The translations under genes were made by a program, and so were the position numbers. The notes under the pieces were generated by a model that was not told where the DNA came from, did not search any database, and worked only from the letters and a program-made list of their open reading frames with translations. From positions 4,884,501 through 4,948,500 of the forward strand of contig NZ_CP016808.1 of NCBI RefSeq assembly GCF_002741035.1: a stretch of 64,000 bases of DNA, given 5' to 3'. Of the stretch, positions 18,984 to 27,995 are shown in pieces (position 1 is the stretch's first letter; each line of letters starts with the position of its first letter). The DNA is from Paenibacillus sp. BIHB 4019 (GTDB taxonomy: Bacteria > Bacillota > Bacilli > Paenibacillales > Paenibacillaceae).

Positions 18984-19038
18984 AAAAGGAATTTCCCCTC
19001 AGGCGGTAAAATGGCTTGAAGGGAAATTCCTTTTTTTA
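18984..19038. terminator. Bidirectional terminator between MarR and ABC-F genes
   Basis: AAGGAATTTCCC (18986-18997) and GGGAAATTCCTT (19021-19032) form a 12-bp stem followed by TTTTTAT on the plus strand, with AAAA before it, so it can serve both converging genes. Confidence 0.85.
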
Positions 19039-19058
19039 TATTTATTGAAGCTAAATTT

Positions 19059-20543
19059 CTAGCCTTCCAATTCCACAACCTTTGTCGCAACATGCTTGCA
19101 AAACTCGCTGTCATGCTCCACAAATAGGATGGTCGGCGAATGCTCCCGCAGCAGTTCTTCGATCTGCATCCGGGAAATGATGTCAATAAAATTGAGCGGT
19201 TCATCCCAAATGTACAGGTGGGCGGGCTCGCAAAGGCTTTTGGCGATCAGTACCTTCTTCTTTTGGCCGCCGCTGAAGGAGGCTATGTCCTTATCAAATT
19301 GGGCACGAGAAAAATCAAGCTTCCTTAAAATCGCTTTGAACAAGCTTTCATCGATCCCTTGGCTTTCGGCGTAAGCTGACAAATGGCCTCGCAAATGCGC
19401 AGTGTCCTGCGATACATAGGAAATTTTCAGTTGGCTTCCTATGCGGAGCGCCCCGGAGAAGGGAATTTCCTCGCCATAAATCAGCTTAAGGAGACTTGAT
19501 TTTCCGGAGCCGTTCGGGCCAGCAAGCGCAATGCGATCGCCTTGCTCAATTGTGAAGCTGACGTCGCTGCAAACCGGCTTCTCGCCGTACTGAATCGAGA
19601 CGTGATCCAGCTCAATTAGCTGGGACTTGTGATAAGCTACTTGCGAAATTTTGAGGCTTTCCGAGCTTTCAACATTTTTCAGCAGCTGGGATTTTTCGTC
19701 GATCGCCGATTGCTGCCTGTGCTCAAGCGACTTGGACCGCTTCATCATCTTCGCGGCCTTGTGCCCGATGTATCCTTTATCGACCTTGGAGCCAGAATTA
19801 CGGGTGCCATTTTTTGTTTTCTCCACCTCATGCGACCAGCTGCTCGTTCGTTTTGCCGCCTCGTTCAGCCGCTTGACGTCCTTGCGCAGCTTCTCGTTCT
19901 CGGCCATCTCAAAGTGGTCCTGGCGTTGTTTATTTTCCCACCAATCGGAAAAATGTCCTCTCTGAATTTCAATGCTGGTTTTGTTGATCGACAGAATATG
20001 GTCCACGCAGTTGTCAAGAAATGCCCGGTCATGGGATACGAGAATAAAGCCGTTCTTGGCTTTCAAATAATCGCTGACCAGCTTTCTGGCATGGATGTCC
20101 AGATGGTTCGTCGGCTCATCGATGAGCAGAAAGCTGTTTTCCTTTAGAAACAAGGCAGCTAGCTGCACTTTCGTTTGTTCGCCGTTCGATAAAGTATCGA
20201 AGGGCCTGTATAAAACGTCCTCCGACACCTTGAGCAGGGAAAGCTCGCGCAGCAGCTCCCAATGCTGATAGTCCGGGCATATGTGGTCGATGATATCCAG
20301 CGTATTGTAGTCTTTATTTTTGATAGGGAATGGAAAATATTCAAAGCTGACATCGGCAGAAATGGTGCCATTGTATTCATAGCTGCCGAGCAGCAAATGA
20401 AGAAAGGTCGTTTTTCCCCGGCCATTTCTTCCTGTAAAGCCCAGTTTCCAGTCGGTATCGATTTGAAAGCTAACCTGGTCGAAGATGTTATCGTAGCTGC
20501 CTTCATAGGCAAATGTAAGATTCGTCACTTTAATTAAGGACAT
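19059..20543 (-). CDS. ABC-F ribosomal protection protein, Lsa-type
   Basis: About 494 aa with two ATPase domains and no membrane segments. First domain: Walker A GRNGRGKTT (about 37-45), signature LSNGEQTKVQLA, Walker B FLLIDEPTNHLDI. Long charged linker at about 205-300 (the P-site tRNA interaction motif region). Second domain: GPNGSGKSS, FSGGQKKK, YIWDEPLNFIDI. The opening SLIKVTNLTFAYEGSYDNIF and TDWKLGFTGRNGRGKTT match Lsa proteins, which displace lincosamides, streptogramin A and pleuromutilins from the ribosome. The ATG at 20543 has AAAGGGGGAA upstream; the in-frame extension to 20609 runs through a terminator hairpin and is not used. Expression is probably antibiotic-induced through the leader described separately. 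Confidence 0.9.
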   Translation of the reverse strand: MSLIKVTNLTFAYEGSYDNIFDQVSFQIDTDWKLGFTGRNGRGKTTFLHLLLGSYEYNGTISADVSFEYFPFPIKNKDYNTLDIIDHICPDYQHWELLRELSLLKVSEDVLYRPFDTLSNGEQTKVQLAALFLKENSFLLIDEPTNHLDIHARKLVSDYLKAKNGFILVSHDRAFLDNCVDHILSINKTSIEIQRGHFSDWWENKQRQDHFEMAENEKLRKDVKRLNEAAKRTSSWSHEVEKTKNGTRNSGSKVDKGYIGHKAAKMMKRSKSLEHRQQSAIDEKSQLLKNVESSESLKISQVAYHKSQLIELDHVSIQYGEKPVCSDVSFTIEQGDRIALAGPNGSGKSSLLKLIYGEEIPFSGALRIGSQLKISYVSQDTAHLRGHLSAYAESQGIDESLFKAILRKLDFSRAQFDKDIASFSGGQKKKVLIAKSLCEPAHLYIWDEPLNFIDIISRMQIEELLREHSPTILFVEHDSEFCKHVATKVVELEG

Positions 20544-20559
20544 GAAAAATTCCCCCTTT

Positions 20560-20745
20560 TGAAAAAAAATAAAAAGAGCTACAAGAAAGTTACCCTTCTT
20601 GTAGCTCAAAAAAATACAGCAAATTCAGCCCGCTGCGGGCCAAATAAGCCTATATATTTGAGTGAAAAGAATAAGTAACTTTCTTGCACGCAAAGAACAA
20701 AACACGATGTTTTATTCTTCAAACGTTCAGCAAGAAAGTCTACAT
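20560..20745 (-). promoter_or_regulatory. Transcription attenuator leader of the ABC-F gene
   Basis: On the minus strand the leader has, in order: GAAGAGG then an AUG-UAG start-stop at 20745-20740; segment 1 (ACTTTCTTGC, 20739-20730); segment 2 (GCAAGAAAGTTAC, 20687-20675); then a terminator with 12-bp arms (20607-20596 and 20587-20576) and a T-run, just before the ribosome site. Segment 2 can pair with segment 1 over 10 bp, which leaves the terminator free. It can instead pair over 12 bp with the loop and 3' arm of the terminator (20593-20582), which would destroy it. A 38-codon frame from a TTG at 20722 to TGA at 20606 also crosses segment 2 but has no ribosome site. Established knowledge: ribosome-mediated attenuation with very short upstream frames controls related ABC-F genes such as Listeria lmo0919. 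Confidence 0.75.
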
Positions 20746-20779
20746 TATCCTCTTCAGCTCCTATCGTTAAGTTTAGTGA

Positions 20780-20808
20780 ATTTTAACATATCCTTTGTTT
20801 GGTTGCAA
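20780..20808 (-). promoter_or_regulatory. SigA-type promoter of the ABC-F leader
   Basis: On the minus strand TTGCAA (-35, 20808-20803) and TAAAAT (-10, 20785-20780) are separated by exactly 17 bases. Transcription would start about 30 bases before the AUG-UAG element of the attenuator. Confidence 0.75.
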
Positions 20809-20850
20809 CCCTCGCTGCTTTAAATATGGATGCTATGAAAATGCCGCTCA

Positions 20851-23232
20851 TTATGCGGGCTTGTTCGCCTTCTTTTTGCTGTCGATGCTGCCCTGAGCAT
20901 TCAGTGCAGTTATCAGCTTGTCACCCTCGACATCGAGGTTAGGCAAAATGCGATCTAACCATTTTGGCAGCCACCAAGCTTTATCTCCGAAGACAGCCAT
21001 GACGGCTGGAACCAGCGTCATACGGACAATGAATGCATCGATAAGGATGCCTATAGCCAGCGCGAAGCCGATCTGTTTGATCATGGCATCAGGTGCGAAA
21101 ATGAATCCGGCAAAGACGGATACCATAATGACAGCAGCGGCAAGAACGATGCGGCTTGCTAGATCATAGCCGTGGACGACACTGTCCGTTCCTCTATGGC
21201 CATGCACATAAGACTCGCGCATAGAGCTGACAAGGAAAACCTGGTAATCCATCGCCAGTCCATAAAGAATGCCGGTAACAAGAATAGGCATAAAGCTTAG
21301 CAGCGGGCCGCCTGTGTCAAAGCCGAAGAGTGAATGCATCCATCCCCACTGGTAAACGGCTGTAGTAAGGCCGAACGTTGCAAGTATGCTGAGAATAAAT
21401 CCGACCGTCGCTTTAATGGGAACGATGATCGAGCGAAACACAAGCAATAGAATAATGATAGACAGAATGACGATAATGCCGACATACAGAGGGAAAGCCT
21501 CCGACAGCTTAGACGACATATCAATATTAATAGCGGTGAACCCAGTAACGCCTAGCTTAATATCCGTATTTTGCGCAATGCTAGATTCTGGGGCACGCAG
21601 ATCGTTTACTAGATCCTTCGTTGCCAGGTCCGTTGGGCCTGTTTTGGGAATCAGGCTAATAATCGCCATATTGCCCGTTTTATTCACACCCATCAGTGTG
21701 ACGAGTGAAACATTGTCATGCTTTTGAAGCTCTTGGACGAGATTGCCGAGTTTTTCAGGAGTAAATGTATCGGAGGCATTTTGCGGCTCGCCCACCAGAA
21801 GCAGGGGACCGTTGAAGCCTTCTCCGAATCCTTTGGAAATCGCGTCATAGCTCTGCCTTGCAGCTGTATCGAGGTTTGCCGAGGCGCCAGAAGGAATCCC
21901 GAGCTCCATTTTCGTAACCGGAATCGCTGCCGTGCCTAGAACGATGATCACTCCGATAATAATAAGCCAGCGATATTTCACCGTTCCCTTAACCCAGCGA
22001 ACCGAGATGCCATTCTGAACTTTATGGTCAGAGCTGCTGTTTTTCATGCGGACTTTAGGCGAGCAAATCCGTTCGCCTACGAATCCAAGCAGAGCAGGCA
22101 GAAGAGTCAGGGCTAGCAGCACCGTGACGAAAACCGTCACACCAGCAACCATTGCCATCGTCGACAAGAACTCAATGCCAATAACAAGCATGCCGAACAA
22201 AGCAATAATAACCGTTAATCCTGCAAAAAATACGGCGCTGCCAGCTGTACCTACAGCTCTGCTCGCAGCTTCACGCGCACTTAAGCCTTGGTCTAAAATC
22301 ATGCGGCGTTGACGATTCACAATAAACAGGGAATAGTCGATACCGACAGCGAGTCCAATCATAATCGCCAAAATAGGCGTAATATCATTGACCGAAATGA
22401 ATTTCGAGAGGGCATACGCGCCTCCAATGCTAATCGCTACGCCAAAAAGAGCGGTAAGCAGCGGCAGACCCGCAGCAACAACAGAGCCAAGCGTAATAAT
22501 AAGCACAACGGCTGCCACGAGAAGCCCGATTGCTTCTGTCGAGCCTATGGCTGGCGTGCTCTTAAGCGAATCGCTAGGTATAGCTGTAATGCCGGAATTG
22601 TTCTGCTCGACGGCTGCGACGGCGTTGATTACAGCGTCTGGTACGGATTTGGGCAGGGAAGCCTGCTGCTCGGTGAATTGGAACTGGAACAGGGCAAGAC
22701 CGCCATCAGATGAGAGCATGACCCCTATTACCGGAACGCCATCTACCATCAAAGGGCCATAAGGAGGCATTTCAGCGGCGCTTGGCTGTTCCGTTTGTGT
22801 TCCTTGGGCTGCTTGTGTTTCTTGGCTCGCCCCTGCAGCCGCGGCGCCCGTTTGGCTGCTATCAGCCGCTGCCGCCGCCGAAAGGCCAGCTTCCGCAGCT
22901 AATTTGGCAGGATTAATGACATAGTCTACATTATAAACGTCATTAACAGCCTTCTGGATTAAAGCTAAACGTTCCGGCGTATCCAAACGTTCACCAACAG
23001 GTACCGTAAAGGCAATGCTGGCTTGTCCGCCAGAGGCTTCGGGAAGCTCTTGCGTTAGTTGATCGAGTACCTTCTGCGATTCTGTGCCGGCAATTTTCAT
23101 TTCGGAGCTGGAATGGATGCCGTTGACTGCGAGCATAGCGATTACGACGCCAAGAATAGCGATCCAGCCGATGAGAAATTGCCATGGCTTATCGTAAGCG
23201 GATTTCCCTAGCTTGTACAAAAATGTTGACAT
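20851..23232 (-). CDS. MMPL-family (RND-type) exporter
   Basis: 793 aa with about 12 membrane helices in two MMPL halves: helix 1 at 20-38, a soluble domain at 40-240, helices 2-6 (LGSVVAAGLPLLTALFGVAI, MIGLAVGIDYSLFIVNRQRR), a second soluble domain at about 430-560, then helices 7-12 (ILYGLAMDYQVFLVSSMRE). The GxxxDYxxF segments are the conserved proton-relay regions of MMPL pumps. The first soluble domain contains an Ala/Gln/Thr-rich stretch at about 125-155, probably a disordered insert. It is transcribed with, and downstream of, a TetR-type gene. Likely substrate: a lipid or a lipophilic drug, not determinable here. Confidence 0.9.
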   Translation of the reverse strand: MSTFLYKLGKSAYDKPWQFLIGWIAILGVVIAMLAVNGIHSSSEMKIAGTESQKVLDQLTQELPEASGGQASIAFTVPVGERLDTPERLALIQKAVNDVYNVDYVINPAKLAAEAGLSAAAAADSSQTGAAAAGASQETQAAQGTQTEQPSAAEMPPYGPLMVDGVPVIGVMLSSDGGLALFQFQFTEQQASLPKSVPDAVINAVAAVEQNNSGITAIPSDSLKSTPAIGSTEAIGLLVAAVVLIITLGSVVAAGLPLLTALFGVAISIGGAYALSKFISVNDITPILAIMIGLAVGIDYSLFIVNRQRRMILDQGLSAREAASRAVGTAGSAVFFAGLTVIIALFGMLVIGIEFLSTMAMVAGVTVFVTVLLALTLLPALLGFVGERICSPKVRMKNSSSDHKVQNGISVRWVKGTVKYRWLIIIGVIIVLGTAAIPVTKMELGIPSGASANLDTAARQSYDAISKGFGEGFNGPLLLVGEPQNASDTFTPEKLGNLVQELQKHDNVSLVTLMGVNKTGNMAIISLIPKTGPTDLATKDLVNDLRAPESSIAQNTDIKLGVTGFTAINIDMSSKLSEAFPLYVGIIVILSIIILLLVFRSIIVPIKATVGFILSILATFGLTTAVYQWGWMHSLFGFDTGGPLLSFMPILVTGILYGLAMDYQVFLVSSMRESYVHGHRGTDSVVHGYDLASRIVLAAAVIMVSVFAGFIFAPDAMIKQIGFALAIGILIDAFIVRMTLVPAVMAVFGDKAWWLPKWLDRILPNLDVEGDKLITALNAQGSIDSKKKANKPA

Positions 23233-23286
23233 GTGATGTTAATCTCCTTTATATCATGACGAATGGTGGTCAGTGGTCATAAGTGG

Positions 23287-23904
23287 CTAGAAACCCTTCC
23301 GCAAATACTCGAACATCGAATTTAAATATTGCTCGAATGGGATCGCAGCTGTCGGTTCAGCTTCTGTCTCGCCCGGAAGCAGGACGTTCAGACTGCCGTC
23401 AAGTATCGGCACAAACGCTCCATAAACGGCTCCGACTAGAAGATGGGTATACCCGTCTTTATAACGTCCGCGGGCGAAGGGCTCCAATGCTTCCTGAGCT
23501 GCCATTTGCAAACGGCGGAAAACGCCCAGGATATACGGTTCAAGGGTAGGGTATTGCTTGGAAAGAGAGACGAATTTGCGAATTTTAAGCAAAAACTCAG
23601 CAGTAAACTGCATCTGCATCAGGCTGTACAAAACATCAAGCGGTGTCGCTGCTGGTGGCAAGCCCGCAAGTAATTTCTCATATTCCTCTACACTCGTTGT
23701 TGGGACAGCAACGGCAGCAACGGCGTCTTCTTTGCAGGAAAAATAGTTGGCAAACGTTCGTCTGGAATATCCGGCTTGCTGCACAACGTCGTCGACTACG
23801 AAGCCATCCAAACCTTTTTCAAGCGCGAGCTCGAAGGCGGCTTCGGCTAGGGCAGAGGCTGTCGCTTCTTTTTTTCTATCACGCAAGGTTTGTTTAGCGA
23901 TCAA
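23287..23904 (-). CDS. TetR/AcrR-family regulator
   Basis: 205 aa with an N-terminal TetR helix-turn-helix (about 10-60: AEAAFELALEKGLDGFVVDD, VVQQAGYSRRTFANYFSCKED) and a helical ligand-binding C-terminus. It is the first gene of a two-gene minus-strand operon with the MMPL exporter 54 bases downstream, so it most likely represses the exporter and itself. Its start has GGAGG nearby on the minus strand. The gap after the gene holds GGTGGTCAGTGGTCA-type repeats that could be related to control of the exporter, but this is not firm. Confidence 0.88.
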   Translation of the reverse strand: MIAKQTLRDRKKEATASALAEAAFELALEKGLDGFVVDDVVQQAGYSRRTFANYFSCKEDAVAAVAVPTTSVEEYEKLLAGLPPAATPLDVLYSLMQMQFTAEFLLKIRKFVSLSKQYPTLEPYILGVFRRLQMAAQEALEPFARGRYKDGYTHLLVGAVYGAFVPILDGSLNVLLPGETEAEPTAAIPFEQYLNSMFEYLRKGF

Positions 23905-24322
23905 TGACTACACCTCCTTTGTAAACTCGTATAAATCGAAAAAGCATATCTTATACAACTGTCATAAATATTATTGCCCAAAATGCAAAGATGCACAATG
24001 GGCAAGTTTTTCGATATTGTGAACGTTACTTAGAGAAATTGAACGTGATTTTTTCTTGGAAGCAACTATTGAAAATTTTAGATACAGATATTCGCATGCT
24101 CGCTACCTGCCAAGGGATTGAGCATGACCTTAGGCGTGTTCCTTTGAATATAGTATTTAAGTTAATATATTAAGTAAGTAAAGTGTTTTGCGAGAAGGTT
24201 TATTCTAAATCGATTTTTAATCGCGTTATTATAGGTAAGCTGATACTCGTTTAGCCGTTATTTTATGCGATCGCAATCTCAGATGATCGTTTGATAGAAC
24301 TTTAATGAGGAGGCGGATTTTG
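23905..24322. other. 418-base gap without a convincing gene
   Basis: This stretch between the TetR gene and the next plus-strand gene contains no reading frame with a ribosome site and no recognisable RNA. A weak 7-bp inverted repeat (TTGCCCA / TGGGCAA, about 23974-24005) is present. It must hold the TetR promoter on the minus strand. Confidence 0.5.
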
Positions 24323-24703
24323 GTGAGCCAATCACAATTGGACCTTTTACTAGAAGGCTTGGAGGCGGGGAGCCTGCTTACGGAACCAACATTTTTTGAA
24401 CTGGATGCTGATCAATATTTAGATAGGCGTGATGCGAATGATAACGAATGGATTACGGCTTCAGAGCGATGGGAGCTCTATGCTGATGGTTCTGATGTGG
24501 AAGAGAGCGAACAAATACGCGCGGGGCGTGAACAAGCGTTTAAGCAAGCATTTCGCTTGACAGAAAACCATGATTTGGCGGGGTATATAAGCGATGATAT
24601 TCGTTTGATCTGCATGGCTTTAAAGCAGGGCGGGGGCGAAGATCCGGTTATTAAGCAGATGCTATCTTCCTATTTGCAAGGCCAATTGCCTTTCTTAAGC
24701 TAG
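24323..24703 (+). CDS. Hypothetical acidic protein
   Basis: About 126 aa, acidic, helical, no signal peptide or membrane segment. I do not recognise a family. Visible blocks: FFELDADQYLDRRDANDNEW, then ITASERWELYADGSDVEESE, and a C-terminal DPVIKQMLSSYLQGQLPF. GTG 24323 is chosen because GAGGAGG ends 9 bases upstream; TTG 24320 is an alternative and the ATG at 24305 overlaps the ribosome site. It is a single gene followed by its own terminator. Confidence 0.65.
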   Translation: MSQSQLDLLLEGLEAGSLLTEPTFFELDADQYLDRRDANDNEWITASERWELYADGSDVEESEQIRAGREQAFKQAFRLTENHDLAGYISDDIRLICMALKQGGGEDPVIKQMLSSYLQGQLPFLS

Positions 24704-24753
24704 ATGCCGTATATGGAATAATCGTGATGTGCCGCACCGTAACCGTTTCATTT

Positions 24754-24799
24754 AAGGCAGCTAGAACAAGGGATAACCCCTATGCCTAGCTGTCTTTTT
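24754..24799 (+). terminator. Terminator after the hypothetical gene
   Basis: GGCAGCTAG (24756-24764) and CTAGCTGTC (24786-24794) pair, with an inner AGGGATAACCCCT hairpin, followed by TTTTT. It lies between converging genes. Confidence 0.7.
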
Positions 24800-24836
24800 G
24801 CTTGCATCATTGCCGCTGCCTGAAGGCATAGTCGCT

Positions 24837-25727
24837 TTAACTATTTTTCCCGTGAAAAAAATCAATCAGCCCCTCCGTTAATTGTTGATGCGAGCGGCTA
24901 ATAAAGCGATCCGTACAGTACATCAGCTCCATATGGCGTACAGGCGTAGGCCCTGTAAAAGGGATAGCTACAATGTCCAGGCGTTCTGGAAATAGACGAA
25001 GCAAGCCTTTCGGCTGAATAGTAGCGCCTACCCCAGCAGAAACTAATTGCAGCAAGGAATGAGCCGAGCTGGTTTCCATAACAGTAGCTAATTCGAAGCC
25101 TTCTTTGATGCAAACCTCATCCACTAAATCACGGCCGAGAAAGCCTTTCGGATACATAACTAATGCATGCTGCTCCAGCTCTTGCAGCGTAATTTTCTTT
25201 CGGTTAGCAAGCTCGCTTGCTGCATGAACGAAGAGCTGATAGGGCTCCGAGCCAAGCGGGACTTGAATTAATCTTTTATCAGGCAGGCCTTGCAAGCCAA
25301 TACCGATATCGACTTTATGGCTAAGCACTTCTTCTTGCACATGGATAGTTGAGAAAACCTGCAGCTGGATGTGAGGATACTTCGTCTTAAATGCAACGAA
25401 CAGCGGGACGAGCTGAAAATCCAAATCCGAGGGTAGCACGGCCAGACGGACAGTGCCGCCTTCTCCAGATAGAAGCTCCTTTATCGCATTTTTGGCATCC
25501 CGTTCTGCTTGCAGCATCTTAACCCCGTAATGCGCCAGGAGCTTGCCGGCTTCCGTTGCCACCACCTTTTTACCGATGCGGTCAAAAAGCGGCGTGCCGA
25601 GCTCAGCTTCAAGGATGCGAATTTGCTGGCTTAATGTGGGCTGTGAGATGCCAAGCCTTTCGGCAGCCTTCGTAAAATGAAGCAGCTCAAATACGGCCAT
25701 AAAGTACTGTATATTGCGATTGTCCAT
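24837..25727 (-). CDS. LysR-family regulator, CynR-like
   Basis: 296 aa. Winged helix at the N-terminus (MDNRNIQYFMAVFELLHFTK, AAERLGISQPTLSQQIRILE) and a periplasmic-binding-like effector domain from about residue 90. It is divergent from a CynX/NimT-type MFS gene 126 bases away, the classic arrangement for a LysR activator and its target. The operator candidate in the gap is described separately. The effector is not visible; the name CynR-like rests on N-terminal similarity and context. Confidence 0.88.
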   Translation of the reverse strand: MDNRNIQYFMAVFELLHFTKAAERLGISQPTLSQQIRILEAELGTPLFDRIGKKVVATEAGKLLAHYGVKMLQAERDAKNAIKELLSGEGGTVRLAVLPSDLDFQLVPLFVAFKTKYPHIQLQVFSTIHVQEEVLSHKVDIGIGLQGLPDKRLIQVPLGSEPYQLFVHAASELANRKKITLQELEQHALVMYPKGFLGRDLVDEVCIKEGFELATVMETSSAHSLLQLVSAGVGATIQPKGLLRLFPERLDIVAIPFTGPTPVRHMELMYCTDRFISRSHQQLTEGLIDFFHGKNS

Positions 25728-25743
25728 ACAGCAGCTCCTTTGA

Positions 25744-25764
25744 ATGATAGTATTTTACTATCAT
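25744..25764. promoter_or_regulatory. LysR-type operator candidate
   Basis: A perfect 9-bp palindrome, ATGATAGTA-TTT-TACTATCAT, lies 17 bases from the LysR start and upstream of the MFS gene. It fits the T-N11-A form of LysR binding sites. Confidence 0.6.
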
Positions 25765-25853
25765 TATAATATAAATTATAAAATTGATCGATGAAACGTG
25801 GCGCCATATACTTGATGAAGGGTTACCAAGCTAAATAGAGAGAGGCAGCACGT

Positions 25854-27059
25854 ATGAAAAAATATTTTTTATTGTTAGCCATATTTATCGCAGCTTTAAA
25901 TCTAAGACCGATTATTACATCGGTTGCCCCTTTGCTTCGTACGATGCAAAACGATTTGGCAATGAGTGGACTGACCGCGAGTCTGCTAACGACATTGCCT
26001 GTCTTATGCATGGGGATTTTTGCTCCAGCGGCAACCGCGTTACGTGATCGAGTAGGTCTTGAGCGAACTATTTTTATTGCATTATTTCTCATTACAGGGG
26101 CAACCGCTTTGCGGGGGATCGTTAGCTCCGTCTTTATATTGATTGTAAGTGCGCTAGTTGGCGGAATCGGAATCAGCTTGGCAGGGCCGCTGCTGTCGGG
26201 GTTTATTAAAAAATATTTCCCCACAAAGCCCGGCATTGTAAGTGTGTATTCCGCTTCGATGACCGTAGGGGCAGCCATTGCCTCTGCATTTGCCATACCT
26301 TTATACAATCGCAGCAATCACAGCTTAACGCTGACTTTGTCATGCTGGGCTATTTTCGGCGTGGCGGCCTTAATTGTTTGGTCGGCTTTTCTTGGAAACA
26401 GGGGGAGCAAGGGGAACGAGGGGAACGAGGGGAACAAGGAGAGCCAAGAAAGCTTAGTACGATCTAGCTCGAAGCTGCCAATCCGCAATAAAAAAGCGGT
26501 TATGTTAACCTTATTTTTCGGATTGATGGCCAGTGTGTTTTATTCGGTTACGGCGTGGATTTCACCGATCGCCCTAAATTTCGGGTACAGCGCAGCAAGC
26601 GCGGCTATGCTCCTTACCGTGTTTACGATTATTCAAATTCCGGTATCGTTGACGATTCCCTTTCTTGTAGCTAGGTCTGGGAAACGGCGATTTTATCTGG
26701 TCCTTTGCAGTGTGTCTGAGCTAATCGGGATTGTTATGCTGCTCTTCCATCTGCCGATGCTGCCAGCTGTAATATTGCTTGGCATTGGAGCGGGAGGATT
26801 GTTTCCACTGGCGCTTATGCTGCCGATTGTCGAAACGGATACACCAGAGGAGGCAGGAGCATGGTCAGCGATGTCTCAGTGTGGGGGCTACATCATTGGC
26901 GCAATGGGGCCCTTATTAATTGGGGCGATTTATGATCGTAGTGGGAGCTTTATGGCTGCGCTATTTACGCTGCTTGCTGTTATTGTGGTGATGATTGGGG
27001 TGCAGGTGGTTATAACTGGGGGGAAGGGGAGGGTCAGGCAAGTGTGTAAATCAACATAA
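25854..27059 (+). CDS. MFS transporter, CynX/NimT-type
   Basis: 401 aa, 12 helices in two halves joined by a cytoplasmic loop at about 180-205. The opening LLAIFIAALNLRPIITSVAP and the loop ALRDRVGLERTIF are typical of the CynX/NimT group (cyanate or nitroimidazole transport names; the real substrate is unknown). The central loop carries a short 9-base tandem repeat (GGGAACGAG) that encodes GNE units, a possible length-variable site. It is divergent from a LysR gene and likely under its control. Confidence 0.85.
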   Translation: MKKYFLLLAIFIAALNLRPIITSVAPLLRTMQNDLAMSGLTASLLTTLPVLCMGIFAPAATALRDRVGLERTIFIALFLITGATALRGIVSSVFILIVSALVGGIGISLAGPLLSGFIKKYFPTKPGIVSVYSASMTVGAAIASAFAIPLYNRSNHSLTLTLSCWAIFGVAALIVWSAFLGNRGSKGNEGNEGNKESQESLVRSSSKLPIRNKKAVMLTLFFGLMASVFYSVTAWISPIALNFGYSAASAAMLLTVFTIIQIPVSLTIPFLVARSGKRRFYLVLCSVSELIGIVMLLFHLPMLPAVILLGIGAGGLFPLALMLPIVETDTPEEAGAWSAMSQCGGYIIGAMGPLLIGAIYDRSGSFMAALFTLLAVIVVMIGVQVVITGGKGRVRQVCKST

Positions 27060-27705
27060 GATATTATTGACTTTAATAGACTTGAGACTACCTCTACGGT
27101 TATTGATACGAGGGGAATTGACAGTAATATTAGTAAAGAGAAAGATGGTTCTGAGGTTAAAGAAAGAGACTCTTTTAGACGAGAGGATATTTTGTATTAT
27201 ATCGATAAGAAACAAGATGAATGTATATTCCTTTTTATAGATGGTATAAAAGCTGCACCTGCACAAGATATACTAGATACACCTTTATCATCATTTTAGT
27301 CTGGCGGTTGAAAAGGCTTATGATCGTATCTATATTGAGGCAAAGAATGATGTTATTAAAAAGGTTAATGAGTTCTTAAACTATATAAACATAACTAAAT
27401 TGGAAGAAATATACTATAAAGCATTTTTAGAGAAAGTTCAGAGGGGATATCTAGAACAAAGAGCAAGTTTAACTGAGAATTATAAAGAACTGTTAATTGA
27501 AAACTTTAGAACTGAATCTTGGAGAAAAGTAGTAAATGAATATGGTAGAGGTAGTGGCAGATATACAAAGGACGTTTGTAGCATATATATGGCTGAAATT
27601 ACAAGACTGGATGAATTGTATCCATTTAGAGAATCCTTTAATAATTCGTGGTCAACGCTTATAGAAGGCAATAATTTAGTTAAGAAAGAGTCTACAGGTC
27701 AATAG
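27060..27705 (+). pseudogene. AT-rich gene remnant, start lost and frameshifted
   Basis: Directly after the MFS stop an open frame runs 27060-27299 (REDILYYIDKKQDECIFLFI near its end) without a start codon. From about 27285 a second frame continues to 27705 (LAVEKAYDRIYIEAKNDVIK, then LEEIYYKAFLEKVQ, then YGRGSGRYTKDVCSIYMAEI). Together they look like one protein of about 200 aa that has lost its 5' end and suffered a one-base frameshift. The family is not recognised. Base composition is clearly more AT-rich than the MFS gene, so this is probably the left edge of the acquired island. Confidence 0.55.
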
Positions 27706-27721
27706 AATAGGAGGATAAAGT

Positions 27722-27755
27722 AAAAAAACGCAATCCTTATCAGGTTGCGTTTTTT
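27722..27755 (+). terminator. Strong intrinsic terminator
   Basis: AAAAAAACGCAA and TTGCGTTTTTTT form a 12-bp stem with an 11-base loop and a T-run. It follows the broken gene. Confidence 0.85.
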
Positions 27756-27925
27756 TATTTGGTGGAAAGCCCAGTGGTTCAGTCCTCACGGTAGAAGTTT
27801 ATGCGAAAACATTAATGAATTGGCATTATGGAGGAGCACGACATCTGATAAGGCGAGTTAAAAAAAAGACAATTAATTGGAATCGAAAGGCTTCTTTTTT
27901 GTCTATTATACAAGTGCAGATTCTA

Positions 27926-27977
27926 ACAATTTAAGTAAATTGTTTTACATATTTAATGTTTTGTTGTAATATGTAAA
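27926..27977. promoter_or_regulatory. Two inverted repeats before the zinc-ribbon cassette
   Basis: ACAATTTA-AG-TAAATTGT (27926-27943) is an 8-bp palindrome. Immediately after it TTTACATATT (27944-27953) and AATATGTAAA (27968-27977) form a perfect 10-bp inverted repeat with a 14-base spacer, ending three bases before the ribosome site. They are good candidates for autoregulatory operators of the three-gene cassette; the second could also form an mRNA hairpin. Confidence 0.6.
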
Positions 27978-27995
27978 TCAGAAAGGTGTGTGGAT

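Noticed and set aside
20606..20722. 38-codon leader peptide in the ABC-F leader as the main controlling frame
   Set aside because: Its TTG start lacks a ribosome site, while the AUG-UAG element upstream has one and is better placed relative to segment 1; kept only as a note in the attenuator entry.
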